Source: a virus. From it: a DNA stretch of 54,812 bases. A model generated the notes under the pieces. That model was not told where the DNA came from. It saw nothing but the letters and a program-made list of their open reading frames with translations, and did no database searches. A program made the translations under genes and the position numbers. Numbering within the stretch: position 1 is the first letter of the stretch; each line of letters opens with the position of its first letter. Positions 54,185 through 54,812 of this stretch are shown piece after piece. The stretch is from positions 1-54,812 of IMG/VR virus record IMGVR_UViG_3300042301_002348; one strand, 5' to 3'.

Positions 54185-54360
54185 AATTTTCCCGTGTTGT
54201 TACATTGCTTTTATTACTGGGGTAATACGAAGATGTGGTTTTTTATAAGCAGACGACACGACATTACTGGGAAATGTCATACGTTCATCCCAGTAAAATT
54301 GTCCCATCTGCATTGTTGTAACGGCAGTTGCGTTTGAGCTGATTCGGTAATACACCTAAA
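54185..54360. repeat. TTACTGGG island H
   Basis: TTACTGGGGTAATACG (54214-54229); TTACTGGG (54264-54271) with CCCAGTAA (54289-54296), 17 nt between; GTAATAC near 54347. The gap 54107-54428 contains no gene. Confidence 0.85.
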
Positions 54361-54428
54361 AAGAGAAACCCCCACCATTTCTGATGAGGGCTCACTTACT
54401 AACCACACTATTAAACAAAACTATTGTC

Positions 54429-54575
54429 TTACATATCGTATGCAAATGTAGGGATAAAAAACCAAAACATAAAGTAAAATGTTCCAATTATTAATATCAA
54501 ACTAAAAATTGCATCCCAAAATTCCCTTTTGTCTTCCTTGTAGACCTCAATAATCGTCTTTATCATATCTTTCAT
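54429..54575 (-). CDS. Small membrane protein
   Basis: 48 aa from the ATG at 54573-54575 (MKDMIKTIIEVYKEDKREFW). A single hydrophobic segment LILIIGTFYFMFWFFIPTFAYD near the C-terminus. This start is 1 nt after the stop of the partial gene that enters from the right edge (TAAGATG); a longer reading to 54722 would overlap that gene by 146 nt. Confidence 0.6.
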   Translation of the reverse strand: MKDMIKTIIEVYKEDKREFWDAIFSLILIIGTFYFMFWFFIPTFAYDM

Positions 54576-54576
54576 C

Positions 54577-54812
54577 TTAATATGTGTTTTGATTATAGGT
54601 ATCATACGTGTTATAATTTCTTTGTCGATTGTTTTCTCGATACTCATTACGAGGAACACGTTGAGGATATCTTGGTCGTTGTATGAAGGAGTTTTCCATT
54701 TGTTCATCAATCGGTTGAACATTCCAATCTAAATCCATTTGTTTAGAATTTGCCCAATGAATGTTATAAATTGTTTCAAGTCGTTCAGTTACAATGATAT
54801 AACTATTCTCGT
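54577..54812 (-). CDS. Hypothetical protein, N-terminal part beyond the window
   Basis: 77 codons to the stop at 54577-54579. The visible end is Gln/Asn/Arg/Tyr-rich and probably disordered (PRYPQRVPRNEYRENNRQRN). No start in the window. A downstream gene begins right after its stop, which supports this reading frame over the overlapping one. Confidence 0.55.
   Translation of the reverse strand, partial: ENSYIIVTERLETIYNIHWANSKQMDLDWNVQPIDEQMENSFIQRPRYPQRVPRNEYRENNRQRNYNTYDTYNQNTY

Noticed and set aside
46980-54360. CRISPR array reading of the islands
   Set aside because: The motif is 8-9 bp, spacing is irregular and both orientations alternate; no 25-40-bp direct repeats with unique spacers.
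1-54812. tRNA genes
   Set aside because: No cloverleaf with a GTTCRANNC T-arm and CCA end was recognised by eye; a covariance-model search would settle this.

Overview
This 54.8-kb window is almost certainly part of a large tailed-phage genome (T4-like, probably a much larger genome) that infects a Bacteroidota host. The phage reading rests on very dense packing of short genes with ATGA or 1-nt overlaps, a virion-type endolysin, phage-type DNA methyltransferases, thymidylate synthase, PcfJ-like and DUF932/DUF4314/gp88-like proteins, and a small protein carrying a gp23-like (T4 major capsid) segment. The host reading rests on promoters: at least 16 genes are preceded by TTTG, about 20 nt, then TAnnTTTG, the Bacteroidota sigma-A pattern, with no Shine-Dalgarno sites. 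The sequence is AT-rich. No terminase, portal, polymerase or tRNA gene was recognised, so the core replication and packaging modules lie elsewhere.

Layout: (1) 1-5.75 kb, minus strand: sugar-nucleotide and glycosyltransferase genes plus small proteins sharing an N-terminal FKFFxG tag. (2) 5.84-40.58 kb, plus strand: a long array of nucleotide, DNA-modification and auxiliary genes (three DNA methyltransferases, thyA, two PcfJ-like paralogues, IscU-IscA, a HExxH peptidase candidate, acyl-CoA thioesterase, dTDP-sugar epimerase, two metallophosphoesterases, a stand-alone DnaA domain IV, a caspase-fold candidate). Interspersed are virion-like proteins with a second N-terminal tag and a TATTTATA octamer just upstream. 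The array ends in a surface-chemistry cluster (three sulfotransferase-like proteins, an LpxH-like phosphatase, a GT2) and a zinc-repeat homing-endonuclease-like protein. (3) 40.58-41.47 kb: a convergent non-coding region with a family of six related hairpins. (4) 41.47-54.8 kb, minus strand: first one tagged late-type gene, then an array of small, probably early, host-takeover genes, many with their own promoter and terminator.

In region 4 the gaps between terminator and next promoter are filled by islands of TTACTGGG motifs, often as inverted pairs (TTACTGGG, spacer, CCCCAGTAA) joined to a GTAATAC motif. I found essentially no such motifs in the first 40 kb. One island (53.3 kb) also has three DnaA-box-like sites, and the phage itself encodes an orphan DnaA DNA-binding domain. 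I regard this motif-island system, and the two N-terminal tag families (one linked to its own promoter-like octamer), as the most promising undescribed biology here. Coordinates of small genes and revised starts were read by eye; functions of many small proteins remain unknown.
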